From CAYVTV01 sp964563105 (GTDB taxonomy: Bacteria > Bacteroidota > Bacteroidia > Bacteroidales > GCA-2748055): a DNA stretch of 64,000 nucleotides. The notes under the pieces are model-generated. The model did not search any database. It saw only the letters and a program-made list of their open reading frames with translations, and was not told where the DNA came from. Positions 15,747-25,912 of this stretch are shown here, piece after piece (positions within the stretch are counted from its first letter, which is position 1; every line of letters begins with the position of its first letter). Where the stretch lies: assembly GCA_964563105.1 (NCBI GenBank), contig CAZLXM010000005.1, forward strand, positions 8,273 through 72,272, given 5' to 3'. Both the position numbers and the translations under genes were made by a program.

Positions 15747-15769
15747 TTTTAATAGTGAATTATTTTCAT

Positions 15770-16897
15770 TTAAGGATCTTTTCTTGTTTTTTTCCTTTTA
15801 CTTTTTTTTGTATGGTCAAAACGTGTAACACTGGCCTCTCCCGCGTCGTTCCGATATGAGTTTTCTTCAGGGGCTTTTTTATTATTCAGTTTTTCCAGGC
15901 TTTCGGGAATTATTCCTTTAGAATTCAATTCAATAATATCCTTTACCTTTTCTACCGGAACGGGAACCAGATTAATCATGGATTGTTTATCAAGCGAATA
16001 CCAATATAGTTTCCGGTAAACATCAGTCTTTTGGTGAAACCAGTCTCCATTTTTTGTTTTCAGGGCTGTTTCTTTATCAGGAAAATCTTTTTGTGTATCC
16101 ATGTAACTAATAACCTCGTAGTTTAAACAACATTTTAGTTTCCCGCATTGTCCGGCAAGTTTTTGCGGATTCAGGGATACTTCCTGGTAACGGGCAGCAG
16201 CTGTTGTTACAGAAATAAAGCTTGACATCCAGGTAGAGCAACACAATTCCCTTCCGCATGAAGCTATTCCCCCTATGCGCCCTGCCTCCTGCCTGGCACC
16301 TATCTGTTTCATTTCTATGCGAATCTTGAATTCTTCAGCGAGAAGCTTGATCAATTCCCTGAAATCTACTCTTTCATCTGCAATATAGTAGAAGATAGCT
16401 TTTGTTTTATCTCCCTGATATTCAACATCTCCAATTTTCATATTTAAATTAAGCCCGGCAGATATTTGTCTTGATTTTATCATAGTATTCTCTTCAAGAT
16501 CAATGGCTTCTTTCCATTTTTCAAGATCTGCCGGTTTTGCTTTCCTATAAATCTTTTTAAATTCATCTGTCCGAACAGTTGATTCATTCATGGCAAGCTT
16601 TCTTAAAACCAATGGCCCGGTAAGGCTTACAATCCCAATATCATGCCCCGGTGATGCTTCAACTGCAACTATATCTCCTTTTTTTAATCTTAATTGATTA
16701 ACATTTTTATAGATACCCTTGCGTGTATTTTTGAACCTTATCTCTGTAAGGTCAGTATCACCGGCTGATACGGGAATTGCCCCTAACCAGTCAAAATTAT
16801 CAAGCTTGGCACATGAATTATAATATTGAATGACTTTGTTCCTGCATTCCTTTTCATTATCATTGCAGGGTTGCTTGCAATATCCTCTATTTATCAT
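15770..16897 (-). CDS. ricT: RicT/PSP1-domain Fe-S protein (YaaT-like)
   Basis: 375 residues. A PSP1 domain (residues ~50-270) ends in the RicT cysteine set: SCGRELCC, then a lone Cys after the TAAARYQEVS helix region, then CGKLKCCLNYE. In Bacillus, RicT joins RicA and RicF in an Fe-S complex that modulates RNase Y and mRNA maturation. The N-terminus adds four more cysteines (C7, C11, C18, C29) ahead of the DNFDWLG motif, a Bacteroidota feature. The C-terminal ~35 residues are very basic (HTKKSKRKKTRK), suggesting nucleic-acid contact. It lies between holB (45-base gap) and gldH. Confidence 0.85.
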   Translation of the reverse strand: MINRGYCKQPCNDNEKECRNKVIQYYNSCAKLDNFDWLGAIPVSAGDTDLTEIRFKNTRKGIYKNVNQLRLKKGDIVAVEASPGHDIGIVSLTGPLVLRKLAMNESTVRTDEFKKIYRKAKPADLEKWKEAIDLEENTMIKSRQISAGLNLNMKIGDVEYQGDKTKAIFYYIADERVDFRELIKLLAEEFKIRIEMKQIGARQEAGRIGGIASCGRELCCSTWMSSFISVTTAAARYQEVSLNPQKLAGQCGKLKCCLNYEVISYMDTQKDFPDKETALKTKNGDWFHQKTDVYRKLYWYSLDKQSMINLVPVPVEKVKDIIELNSKGIIPESLEKLNNKKAPEENSYRNDAGEASVTRFDHTKKSKRKKTRKDP

Positions 16898-16942
16898 TAT
16901 TTTAATTCTTAAGGGAGAAAAATGTAAAATTAATGAAAAAAA

Positions 16943-18079
16943 TCATTGATTTAATAGTTTTCCAATCTTCAGACACATATCAAGAAAGACAATTCGTGCA
17001 TATGCGTGGCCAGAAATATGGTTGTAAGCATCGTTTAGCTCTTCATATAATTGATTGATATTTACATCATTAACAAATTTAGAAAATTTTTTGGAGAAAT
17101 CATTTTCATAGCTTGTCATGTGTGTTGATTCGCTTACGTTGAGAGTGAGCAGATAATTTTCTCTAAACATACGTATTGCATATAAAAGGAAAGATTTCTG
17201 TCTTTCTCTTCCATAAGATGATATCTCTTCTACCCACCGCATTATATTTTCCAGTTTTCTGGAATAAGCCGATCTTGTCAATTGCACAAATCTTTCAAAA
17301 CATTCTTTATTATTTTCATCTGATTCAAGGAAAGTGAGAGCTTTATTATAATTTCCATTAGCCAGCCGTACTATGTCAATTACTTTTTCGGGCTGTAAAT
17401 TATATTTTTCCAAAAGAGATTGTCTGATATCTTCATCTTTAAATGGAGGGATTTTAATTATCCGGGTCCGGGAAAGAACTGTCGGAAGAATTTCAGTATA
17501 ATTTTCGGAAACAAACAAAAAAAGAGTATATGGAGGTGGTTCCTCTATAATTTTAAGAAGCTTGTTGGCTGCTGTGATATGCATCCTTTCCGGGAGCCAC
17601 ATAACAAGAATTTTATAATCCGACTCATACGATTTAACAGATAACTTTCTGAGTATTTCACTGCTGTCCTGAGTACTTATTAAACCTTGCTTATTTTCCA
17701 TCCCTATTTTTTCATACCATTGAAATTGATTCAAATAAGGATTTTCAATTAATGCTTCTCTCCACTTTTCTGATAAACTTACTGAAGATGCACTATCAGC
17801 ACTGTCATCACTTTTATTAACTGATACTGATGGAAATACAAAATGAAGATCGGGATGGATATATTTTTTTAATTTAATACAGGATGGGCATTGACCACAG
17901 GCATCTGTTTCATTTCTATGGATGCAGAAAATAAATTGTGCATAAGCCAAAGCCAGTGCAAGCTTTCCTGAGCCTTCAGGGCCGTGGAATAACTGGGCAT
18001 GACTTATTCTGCCCTCGTTTACACTTTGTCTTAACCTTTTTTTAATTATTTCTTGTCCCGGTATTTCCTTAAATAGCAT
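16943..18079 (-). CDS. holB: DNA polymerase III delta-prime subunit
   Basis: 378 residues. The AAA+ clamp-loader fold has a P-loop region HGPEGSGK at 32-39 and the four zinc-binding cysteines C52, C61, C64 and C67 typical of delta-prime. It is the rigid stator of the clamp loader that places the sliding clamp on DNA. Its start faces pgk across a 171-base divergent spacer, making it the first gene of the holB-ricT-gldH-trmB-ATL-mrp-nfu run. Confidence 0.92.
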   Translation of the reverse strand: MLFKEIPGQEIIKKRLRQSVNEGRISHAQLFHGPEGSGKLALALAYAQFIFCIHRNETDACGQCPSCIKLKKYIHPDLHFVFPSVSVNKSDDSADSASSVSLSEKWREALIENPYLNQFQWYEKIGMENKQGLISTQDSSEILRKLSVKSYESDYKILVMWLPERMHITAANKLLKIIEEPPPYTLFLFVSENYTEILPTVLSRTRIIKIPPFKDEDIRQSLLEKYNLQPEKVIDIVRLANGNYNKALTFLESDENNKECFERFVQLTRSAYSRKLENIMRWVEEISSYGRERQKSFLLYAIRMFRENYLLTLNVSESTHMTSYENDFSKKFSKFVNDVNINQLYEELNDAYNHISGHAYARIVFLDMCLKIGKLLNQ

Positions 18080-18195
18080 ATCATGTTATTATTACCGGCT
18101 ATTTTTATACTCCGGCCATAAAATTGGCAGGATTATTTTTTGATCAAAATATTAGCCATATATTTTAACAAAGATAATTATAAAAATACTTTTTT

Positions 18196-18203
18196 TAACT
18201 TTG
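18196..18203 (+). promoter_or_regulatory. -7 promoter element (TAACTTTG) for pgk
   Basis: TAACTTTG fits TAnnTTTG exactly and lies 47 bases before the pgk ATG. No well-placed -33 TTTG was found. Confidence 0.5.
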
Positions 18204-18250
18204 AGCTTTATTTTGAAAGTAAATAATTAATAACCAAAAAATCTTCACAA

Positions 18251-19525
18251 ATGCTTACAATTGATAACTATAACTTTTCGGGGAAAAAAGCTCTCATCAG
18301 GGTTGATTTCAACGTTCCGCTGAACAGTAATTTTGAAGTCNNNNNNNNNNNNNNNNNNNNNNNNNNNNNNNTAAGGGGTGCACTGCCTACTATCAGAAAA
18401 GTTTTAGATAGCGGCGGCTCTGTAATTTTAATGTCACATCTGGGTCGTCCTGATGGTAAAGCTCAGGAAAAGTTTTCATTAAAGCATGTTGTTCCTGCAG
18501 TAGAAAAAGTTTTAGGCCTTCCGGTTATTTTTGCTGGTGACTGCATGGGGGATAAGGCAAAAACAATTACAGCTTCATTAAAACCCGGAGAAGTTGTTTT
18601 ATTGGAGAATCTCCGGTTTTATGAAGAGGAAGAAGGGAAAGCATATCATCTTGCAAAAGATGCAAGTGAAGAAGAAAAAAAGGCAGCAAAATCAGTAGTA
18701 AAGGAAAAGCAGAAAGAGTTCACCAAACAACTCGCTTCTTATGCCGATTGTTATATAAATGATGCTTTTGGCACAGCTCATCGTGCACATGCTTCTACAG
18801 CCCTTGTGGCTGCATATTTTCCAGGTAATAGTATGTTTGGCTATCTTATTACCAACGAGCTCAATGCTATGGAAAAAGTCCTTTTAAAAGCAGATAAGCC
18901 ATTTACTGCTATAATGGGTGGAGCAAAAGTTTCGGATAAAATATTGGTTATTGAAAATTTGCTTGATAAAGTTGATAACCTTATTATAGGAGGAGGAATG
19001 ACTTATACATTTATCAAAGCAAGAGGGGGGGAAATAGGGAAATCCCTGTGTGAGGAAGATAAACTTGATATAGCAAATGATTTAATTAAAAAAGCCCTGG
19101 CTAAAGGTGTAAAATTAATCCTCCCTGTTGATCAGATTCTTGCTGATAAGTTTGATAATGACGCCAGTGTCAAACCTGCCCCCATTGATGAAGGTGTAGA
19201 TGGATGGTTAGGCCTTGATATTGGTGAAAAAACAATTCAACTTTATTCTGAGATAATTGAAAATTCAAAAACAATTCTTTGGAATGGGCCAATGGGAGTA
19301 TTTGAAATGCCTAATTTTCAAAAAGGGACTGTAGCAATTGCAGAAGCTATTGCCAGGGCCACTTCTAAGGGCGCATTCAGCCTTGTCGGAGGAGGGGATT
19401 CTGTTGCTGCAGTCAATAAATTTGGCCTCGCCGATAAGGTAAGTTATGTTTCTACCGGTGGAGGGGCCATGCTCGAATTTATTGAAGGAAAAGAATTACC
19501 TGGAATTAAGGCAATCAGAGGCTGA
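18251..19525 (+). CDS. pgk: Phosphoglycerate kinase, interrupted by an assembly gap
   Basis: Glycolytic enzyme converting 1,3-bisphosphoglycerate and ADP to 3-phosphoglycerate and ATP. The N-terminal VDFNVPL motif (residues ~19-25), SHLGRPDG (~68-75), LLENLRF and the C-terminal GGGDSVAAV nucleotide motif are all present. A run of 31 N (18341-18371) replaces the codons after FEV, where family members read TDDTRI before R-x-ALPT. The reading frame survives, but the gap is about 15 bases longer than that segment needs, so its length is probably arbitrary. Otherwise the protein is full length. Confidence 0.96.
   Translation: MLTIDNYNFSGKKALIRVDFNVPLNSNFEVXXXXXXXXXXXRGALPTIRKVLDSGGSVILMSHLGRPDGKAQEKFSLKHVVPAVEKVLGLPVIFAGDCMGDKAKTITASLKPGEVVLLENLRFYEEEEGKAYHLAKDASEEEKKAAKSVVKEKQKEFTKQLASYADCYINDAFGTAHRAHASTALVAAYFPGNSMFGYLITNELNAMEKVLLKADKPFTAIMGGAKVSDKILVIENLLDKVDNLIIGGGMTYTFIKARGGEIGKSLCEEDKLDIANDLIKKALAKGVKLILPVDQILADKFDNDASVKPAPIDEGVDGWLGLDIGEKTIQLYSEIIENSKTILWNGPMGVFEMPNFQKGTVAIAEAIARATSKGAFSLVGGGDSVAAVNKFGLADKVSYVSTGGGAMLEFIEGKELPGIKAIRG
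18341..18371. other. Assembly gap (31 N) inside pgk
   Basis: Unknown bases. By comparison with the conserved Pgk N-terminus about 16 bases would be expected here, so the stated gap size is probably not real. Confidence 0.9.
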
Positions 19526-19663
19526 TTTTTTATGAGTTTAATATATCCTTATTTTTTTTTCGATTTTAAAAATGTTTAAAGGAATATCAAAAATTAAAGA
19601 ATAAATTAATCGAAGTAAAGTTATAACATTTTAACATTCTGTGTTTTAAATTAAATTTAGCGA

Positions 19664-21451
19664 GTGAAGAATATCCGGAATTTTTGTATTATAGCTCATA
19701 TTGATCATGGAAAAAGTACCCTTGCCGACAGGTTATTACAAATAACCGAAACAGTTTCTGAAAGAGATTTTAAGGATCAGGTACTTGATAATATGGATTT
19801 GGAGAGGGAAAGAGGTATCACAATTAAAAGTCATGCCGTTAAGATGTTATATAAATATGAAGATGAAATTTATACACTTAATTTGATTGATACTCCCGGA
19901 CATGTTGATTTTTCCTATGAAGTATCACGGGCAATTGCAGCTTGTGAAGGTGCACTGCTGATAGTAGACGCAACTCAGGGTATCCAGGCCCAGACAATCA
20001 CAAATTTATATCAGGCTATTGATAATAATCTGGAAATTATCCCTGTTCTGAACAAGATGGATATGGAAAGCGCAATGCCCGATGAGGTTAAAGACCAGAT
20101 AATGGACCTCACCGGTTGTTCAGCGGATGATATCATTGAAGCAAGTGGCAAAACCGGGATGGGTGTTGAAACTATATTACATTCAATTATTAAAAAAATC
20201 CCGCCCCCCAAAGGGGATATAAATGCTCCTTTACAAGCTTTGATTTTCGATTCAGTATTTAATCCATTCAGGGGAATTTATGCCTATTTCAGAATTTTTA
20301 ACGGATGTATCAGAACAGATGATTATGTAATGTTTTATTCCAATAAAAAGGAATATAATGCCGATGAAATTGGTATACTTGGACTAAGGCCCGAAGCACG
20401 GGACATCCTTTGTGCAGGCGATGTGGGTTATATAATTTCCGGTTTAAAATCTACCAGGGAGGTGAAAGTGGGAGATACTATCACTCATGTTGAAAATCCC
20501 TGTTCAAATGCTATTGAAGGATTTTCAGAAGTTAAACCCATGGTTTTTGCAGGTATTTATCCTGTAGATGCTGATGATTATGAAGACCTTCGTGCTTCCA
20601 TCGAAAAATTACAATTAAATGATGCTTCACTGACATTTGTTCCTGAATCATCTGCTGCTCTGGGTTTCGGATTTAGATGTGGCTTTCTCGGACTTCTTCA
20701 TATGGAAATAATACAGGAAAGGCTTGACCGTGAATTTAATCTGGATGTAATAACAACAGTTCCAAATGTATCATACAGGGTTCTTAACAGAAAAGGAGAA
20801 ATAATGGATGTACATAATCCATCAGGTCTCCCCGAAGCAAATTATATAGATTATATTGAAGAACCATATATCAGGGCACAGATAATTTCACAGGCGGAAT
20901 ATGTTGGAACTGTAATGAAGCTTTGCCTGGATAAAAGAGGAACCCTGATAAACCAAATTTACCTCACAACTAACCGGGTGGAACTTAGTTTTGATATCCC
21001 ATTGGCCGAAATAGTATTCGATTTCTATGATAAACTTAAAAGTATTTCAAAAGGGTATGCATCATTTGACTATTATCCGACTGAATATAAAAAGGCTGAT
21101 CTCGTAAGACTTGATATTTTATTGAATGGCGAAATGGTCGATGCACTTTCAACACTTATTCACAGGGTAAATGCTTATGATTTCGGACGAAAGATGTGTG
21201 TAAAACTAAAGGAGCTCATTCCCAGGCAGCAATTTGAGATTGCCATTCAGGCTGCAATAGGATCTAAAATTATAGCCCGTGAAACTGTGAAAGCCCTTCG
21301 GAAAGATGTAACAGCTAAATGTTACGGAGGTGATATTACAAGAAAGCGCAAGCTTCTCGAAAAACAGAAAAAAGGTAAAAAAAGGATGCGTCAGGTAGGA
21401 AATATTGAAGTGCCACAAACTGCTTTCCTGGCTGTTCTTAAACTTGATTAA
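19664..21451 (+). CDS. lepA: Elongation factor 4
   Basis: 595 residues, full length for LepA, a ribosome-associated GTPase thought to act in back-translocation or ribosome assembly. The start is GTG at 19664, giving the standard MKNIRNFCIIAHIDHGKST start with the P-loop at residues 11-19. DTPGHVDF (G3) is near 80, NKMD near 134, and the LepA-specific C-terminal domain ends in the basic GDITRKRKLLEKQKKGKKRM tail. It lies 138 bases after pgk. Confidence 0.97.
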   Translation: MKNIRNFCIIAHIDHGKSTLADRLLQITETVSERDFKDQVLDNMDLERERGITIKSHAVKMLYKYEDEIYTLNLIDTPGHVDFSYEVSRAIAACEGALLIVDATQGIQAQTITNLYQAIDNNLEIIPVLNKMDMESAMPDEVKDQIMDLTGCSADDIIEASGKTGMGVETILHSIIKKIPPPKGDINAPLQALIFDSVFNPFRGIYAYFRIFNGCIRTDDYVMFYSNKKEYNADEIGILGLRPEARDILCAGDVGYIISGLKSTREVKVGDTITHVENPCSNAIEGFSEVKPMVFAGIYPVDADDYEDLRASIEKLQLNDASLTFVPESSAALGFGFRCGFLGLLHMEIIQERLDREFNLDVITTVPNVSYRVLNRKGEIMDVHNPSGLPEANYIDYIEEPYIRAQIISQAEYVGTVMKLCLDKRGTLINQIYLTTNRVELSFDIPLAEIVFDFYDKLKSISKGYASFDYYPTEYKKADLVRLDILLNGEMVDALSTLIHRVNAYDFGRKMCVKLKELIPRQQFEIAIQAAIGSKIIARETVKALRKDVTAKCYGGDITRKRKLLEKQKKGKKRMRQVGNIEVPQTAFLAVLKLD

Positions 21452-21684
21452 AGTTCTTCACTTGCCTTATTACAGAAATTTTAGCTTTAAAATGAGGTTG
21501 ATAAAAGGAATCGTCATAAGTGAATAGTTTGTTTTCTTTGTATTTTTGTATCGAAAATAAGTTACGGAAAATATAAACATTGAATGAAAAAAGATACCTG
21601 AAGAAAAATATTTGACATTTTTCTTTTAATAATAAAATATCCTGCTGTTTTTGAAGTTAATTACAGATAAAGCTTTATGTTCAA

Positions 21685-24339
21685 TTGAGATCACATGTAT
21701 ATATTTTATATTTGTTGATTGCTGTGTTGCTTTCGGCTTGTTCCACAGAAAAAAATACCGCGATTAGCCGTTCTTATCATAATCTTACATCAAAATATAA
21801 TATTTTTTTTAATGGTAATGAAAGCTTTAAAAAAGGAGTTGAAAAAGCTGAAAAAAATATAGCAGATAATTATTTACAAATACTTCCTGTTTTTTATTAC
21901 TCAAATGAGTCTGTTGTCCGTTATGTTTCATCAGATATGGACAGGGCCCTGTCAAAAGCGGCCAAAGTAATCAGCCTGCATTCAATTACCAGCAAGCCCG
22001 AAATGAGGAAAGGCCCTGTTACACAAAGGGAAAAAGACTTTTATAACTTGAAAGAATATAATAAATGGATTGATGATAATCTTTTATTAATGGGTAAAGC
22101 CTATGTTTATAAACGTGAATTTAATATGGCATTGGAAACTTTTCGCAGGCTGATAACAGATTTCCCCAATGAACAAAACCGTTATGAAGCTTTTATCTGG
22201 ATGGCAAGGGCATATAATGAACAAAATGAATTTAAGGAGTCTGAAAGGGTCCTCAAACAAGTAGAAAATGATGCAGCTATGCCAAAAAAATACAGGGAGG
22301 ATCTGTATATTACATTTGCTGATCTGTTTATTAAACAGTATAATTATGAAAAAGCATTTCCATGGCTTGAAAAAAGTCTGAATTATACACGAAATAAAAA
22401 AACAAAAACCAGATATTCATATATTCTTGCACAGTTATACCTTGAAACTGAACAATATGAACCTGCTGCTAAAATGTTTAGAGAAGTTATTAAAATGAAC
22501 CCTCCTTATGAAATGACATTTAATGCAAGGATAAATATGGTTTCTACTTTCAGGACAGGTAGCGATGAGGGGAAAAGCATTCAGCTACAGTTAAAAAAAA
22601 TGCTTAAAGATGAAAAAAATACTGAATATCTTGACCGGATATATTATGCACTTGGTCACCTCGAGATGAAGCAGGAAAATATTGAAAATGCAATTGATTA
22701 TTTCAGGATGAGTGTAAATACTGCAAATGCAGACTATTTTCAAAAAGGGCAGGCATATCTGACACTGGGAGATTTGTATTATGAACGGAAGGATTATCCC
22801 ATGGCACAGGCTTATTATGATAGTTCTTTACAATATATGAATACAGATTATGAAAAATATAATGAGCTGGAGCGAAAAACGATCAGTCTGGGACATCTTG
22901 TTAAAAATTTAAAAACCTGTCAGCTTGAAGATAGCCTGCAAATGCTGGCATCACTCACCGAACAGCAAAGATTAACTATAATTGATAAAATAATTGCCGA
23001 TATTGTAAAAAAAGAAGAAGAGGATAGATTGCAGCAGAGCAGGGAGCAGACGGATACAAGGCATGCACAAATGGTCTTATCACAGGGATTGGCAAGATCA
23101 GCTTCCGGAAGTGAAGAAGGGAAATGGTATTTCTATAATCTAAATGCTAAAAGTTTTGGACAACCGGAATTCCGTATGCTTTGGGGAAACCGAAGACTTG
23201 AAGATAACTGGCGGAGGAAAAATAAACAGTCAGTGGAAACGTTTTTTGAAACTGCCGAAACTATTGGGAATGAAGATACTATATCGGGAACTGTAACATT
23301 AATGAGTAATAAAACCAGAGATTTTTATCTTCAGAACATTCCATTAACTGATTCAATGATGGAATTATCTCATTCACGTCTTTCTGAAGCTCTTTTTAAT
23401 CTTGGGCAAATATATTCCAATGACCTGAATGATAAAAACAAGGCTATTGATTCTTATGAGGAATTACTCAAGAAATATCCTGGTGGAAAATACACTCATG
23501 ACTCTTATTATTACCTGTATGAATTATTTGATCAGTTAAACGAGCCTTCAAAAGCTAATTATTACAGAGGCCGTCTTATTGATGGATTTCCCGATAGCCC
23601 TGTGGTAAAAATGCTTACAGATCCTGATTATATTTCACAACTAAAAATTGAAAAACAGAAAGAATATTTATTTTATGATGAAACTTTTAAAGCATTCAAT
23701 AATAACGATTATCAACTGGTAATAAATAATGCTGACAAAGCGCTTTCATCTTATAATGACAATGATCTATTAGCAAGATTCAGCCTCCTGAGAGCTTTAG
23801 CAATAGGCGGCATAAATGGCAGGGAAGCTTTAAAGGACGAAATGATGAAAGTGCAAAATAAATTTCCGGAACATGAAGTAGCATTATACGCAAAGGAGAT
23901 GACAGATTTTATTTATTCTTCTTCTCCTGAACTAAAAATTGCCGATAAGCGTGCTTCATCTATAGAATTATATAAAGCAGATAGTTCCACGCCTCACTTT
24001 TTTGTATATAGTACCCAAAAAGGAATAAACCAGAATCAAATGGATTTTAATATTATTAATTTTAATATTGATAATTTTAATAACTTAAAGCTTTCTATTC
24101 AACATGAATTTCTGTCTGAAAGAATATTGTTTATAATCGGAACTTTCTCCGACTGGTCAGGTGCCTCTAAATATCTGGATTTATTTAGAAACGATGATAA
24201 TATTTTAAAAGATATTGAAAGTGAGAATAATATACTTTTCCTGATATCCCTGGATAATTTCAATATATTAATGAAGGATAAAGATATTGATAAATACCTG
24301 ATGTTTTATGAAACCCGTATGCCCTCCCCCAATAACTAA
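21685..24339 (+). CDS. porW: SprE/PorW-type TPR lipoprotein of the type IX secretion system
   Basis: 884 residues. The lipoprotein signal ends in LSAC (Cys19), followed by the family start STEKNTAISRSYHNLTSKYN and FFNGNES. Much of the protein is tetratricopeptide-like helical repeats (residues ~130-400 and ~560-640), with a C-terminal ~180-residue region. SprE in Flavobacterium and PorW in Porphyromonas are lipoproteins needed for T9SS secretion and gliding. The only in-frame start is TTG at 21685; nearby ATGs are out of frame. The gene is 5 bases upstream of porX, consistent with a joint role. Called from family-like sequence and context. Confidence 0.85.
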   Translation: MRSHVYILYLLIAVLLSACSTEKNTAISRSYHNLTSKYNIFFNGNESFKKGVEKAEKNIADNYLQILPVFYYSNESVVRYVSSDMDRALSKAAKVISLHSITSKPEMRKGPVTQREKDFYNLKEYNKWIDDNLLLMGKAYVYKREFNMALETFRRLITDFPNEQNRYEAFIWMARAYNEQNEFKESERVLKQVENDAAMPKKYREDLYITFADLFIKQYNYEKAFPWLEKSLNYTRNKKTKTRYSYILAQLYLETEQYEPAAKMFREVIKMNPPYEMTFNARINMVSTFRTGSDEGKSIQLQLKKMLKDEKNTEYLDRIYYALGHLEMKQENIENAIDYFRMSVNTANADYFQKGQAYLTLGDLYYERKDYPMAQAYYDSSLQYMNTDYEKYNELERKTISLGHLVKNLKTCQLEDSLQMLASLTEQQRLTIIDKIIADIVKKEEEDRLQQSREQTDTRHAQMVLSQGLARSASGSEEGKWYFYNLNAKSFGQPEFRMLWGNRRLEDNWRRKNKQSVETFFETAETIGNEDTISGTVTLMSNKTRDFYLQNIPLTDSMMELSHSRLSEALFNLGQIYSNDLNDKNKAIDSYEELLKKYPGGKYTHDSYYYLYELFDQLNEPSKANYYRGRLIDGFPDSPVVKMLTDPDYISQLKIEKQKEYLFYDETFKAFNNNDYQLVINNADKALSSYNDNDLLARFSLLRALAIGGINGREALKDEMMKVQNKFPEHEVALYAKEMTDFIYSSSPELKIADKRASSIELYKADSSTPHFFVYSTQKGINQNQMDFNIINFNIDNFNNLKLSIQHEFLSERILFIIGTFSDWSGASKYLDLFRNDDNILKDIESENNILFLISLDNFNILMKDKDIDKYLMFYETRMPSPNN

Positions 24340-24344
24340 TTAAG

Positions 24345-25898
24345 ATGAAAGAGGAAGTAAAAATATTGTGGGTTGATGATGAGATGGATCTTTTAAAACC
24401 ATATTTGATCTTTTTAGAGGAGAAGGGTTTCTTAATGTCATCAGTAACAAATGGGCTGGATGCTATAAACAGGATAAAATCCGAAGAATTCGATCTGCTA
24501 ATATTAGACGAACACATGCCTGGTTTAAGCGGACTTGAGACTCTGCAACACATTAAGTCCTTTAATCCTTTTCTTCCGGTAATGATGATAACCAAGTCGG
24601 AAGAAGAGGATATAATGGATGAAGCTATCGGGTCCAAAATTGCTGACTATCTCATTAAACCTGTTAATCCAAGACAAATACTTCTGGCAATAAAAAAGAT
24701 ACTTGAAAACAAAAGATTGATAAGCCGGAAAACTACCATGGAATACCGGACCCAGTTTGATGAGATTAGCCGGATGATTAATAATGCATTTACATTTAAT
24801 GAATGGGTTGATATATATAAAAAATTAACCTATTGGGAGCTTGAGCTTGAAAGCTCTATGGATGAAACACTTGATGAGGTTCTTGAATTACAACATGAAG
24901 AAGCAAACAAGGGTTTTTCCAGATTTATCAAATCAAACTATATTAAATGGTTTAGCGATCCAAAAGCTGACAAGCCCTTGATGTCACCCGGTGTTTTTTA
25001 TTCATCGGTATTCCCCCTTTTGGATAAAGGAGAAAAGGTTATTGTCTTACTGATTGATAATTTTCGTTTTGATCAGTGGAAAACTTTACAACGGGATATC
25101 ACAATGTATCTTAAGCTTGAAAAAGAAGAGTTATATTTTAGTATCCTTCCAACTGCTACCCAATATTCAAGAAATTCAATTTTTGCCGGGTTAATGCCCT
25201 GCTCCATTTTCGAGAAATATCCTGAAATATGGGTATTTGATGAAGACGAATCCGGAAAGAATCTAATGGAAAAAGAGTTGTTTGAAAAACAGCTTGCAAG
25301 AAGCGGTAAAAAATATAAATTCAATTATGAAAAAATAAACAATATTAAAGCCGGTAAAAAACTTACTGAATCTGCTGGCGATCTGTTGAATTATGATCTT
25401 AATATTCTCATATATAACTTTGTGGATTTGCTTTCTCATGCAAGTACCGATATGGAAGTAATTCAGGAATTAGCAAATAATGACAGGGCATACAGGTCCC
25501 TGACGCTTTCCTGGTTCAGGCATTCTTATCTGCTTGAATTGATTAAGGCAATTGCGGGTAGTGGTGTAAAGGTTATATTAATGACTGATCATGGTGCAAT
25601 TCGTGTAAATAATCCAATTAAAGTGGTTGGCGATAAAAAAACTTCTCCCAATTTACGTTATAAAATGGGAAGAAATCTTGCATATAACCCAAAAGAAGTA
25701 TTTGAGATAAACAAACCGGAACTTATTCATCTTCCAAAAGCAAATATTAGTTCTTCCTATATTTTTGCAATGAATTATGATTTTATGGTTTATCCCAATA
25801 ATTACAATTATTTTGTAAATTATTACCGTAATACTTATCAGCATGGAGGGATCTCAATGGAAGAAATGTTATTGCCACTTATAAGTATGCAGGCATAA
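24345..25898 (+). CDS. porX: PorX, T9SS response regulator with PglZ domain
   Basis: 517 residues. The N-terminal CheY-like receiver has an acidic pair at D11-D12, the phospho-acceptor D55 in LILDEHMPG, and the switch Lys in YLIKPVN near 104. A helical linker leads to a PglZ/alkaline-phosphatase-like domain (~200-515) with LLIDNFRFDQW and MTDHGAIRV metal-site-like motifs. There is no DNA-binding domain of the usual output type. In Porphyromonas, PorX works with histidine kinase PorY and sigma factor SigP to control T9SS genes. No kinase is encoded here. It directly follows porW and precedes tsaE by 14 bases. Confidence 0.92.
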   Translation: MKEEVKILWVDDEMDLLKPYLIFLEEKGFLMSSVTNGLDAINRIKSEEFDLLILDEHMPGLSGLETLQHIKSFNPFLPVMMITKSEEEDIMDEAIGSKIADYLIKPVNPRQILLAIKKILENKRLISRKTTMEYRTQFDEISRMINNAFTFNEWVDIYKKLTYWELELESSMDETLDEVLELQHEEANKGFSRFIKSNYIKWFSDPKADKPLMSPGVFYSSVFPLLDKGEKVIVLLIDNFRFDQWKTLQRDITMYLKLEKEELYFSILPTATQYSRNSIFAGLMPCSIFEKYPEIWVFDEDESGKNLMEKELFEKQLARSGKKYKFNYEKINNIKAGKKLTESAGDLLNYDLNILIYNFVDLLSHASTDMEVIQELANNDRAYRSLTLSWFRHSYLLELIKAIAGSGVKVILMTDHGAIRVNNPIKVVGDKKTSPNLRYKMGRNLAYNPKEVFEINKPELIHLPKANISSSYIFAMNYDFMVYPNNYNYFVNYYRNTYQHGGISMEEMLLPLISMQA

Positions 25899-25912
25899 AT
25901 CAGATCATTGTT

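Noticed and set aside
18251..19525. pgk as a pseudogene because of the odd internal residues
   Set aside because: The disruption is an N gap; both flanks are intact and in frame.
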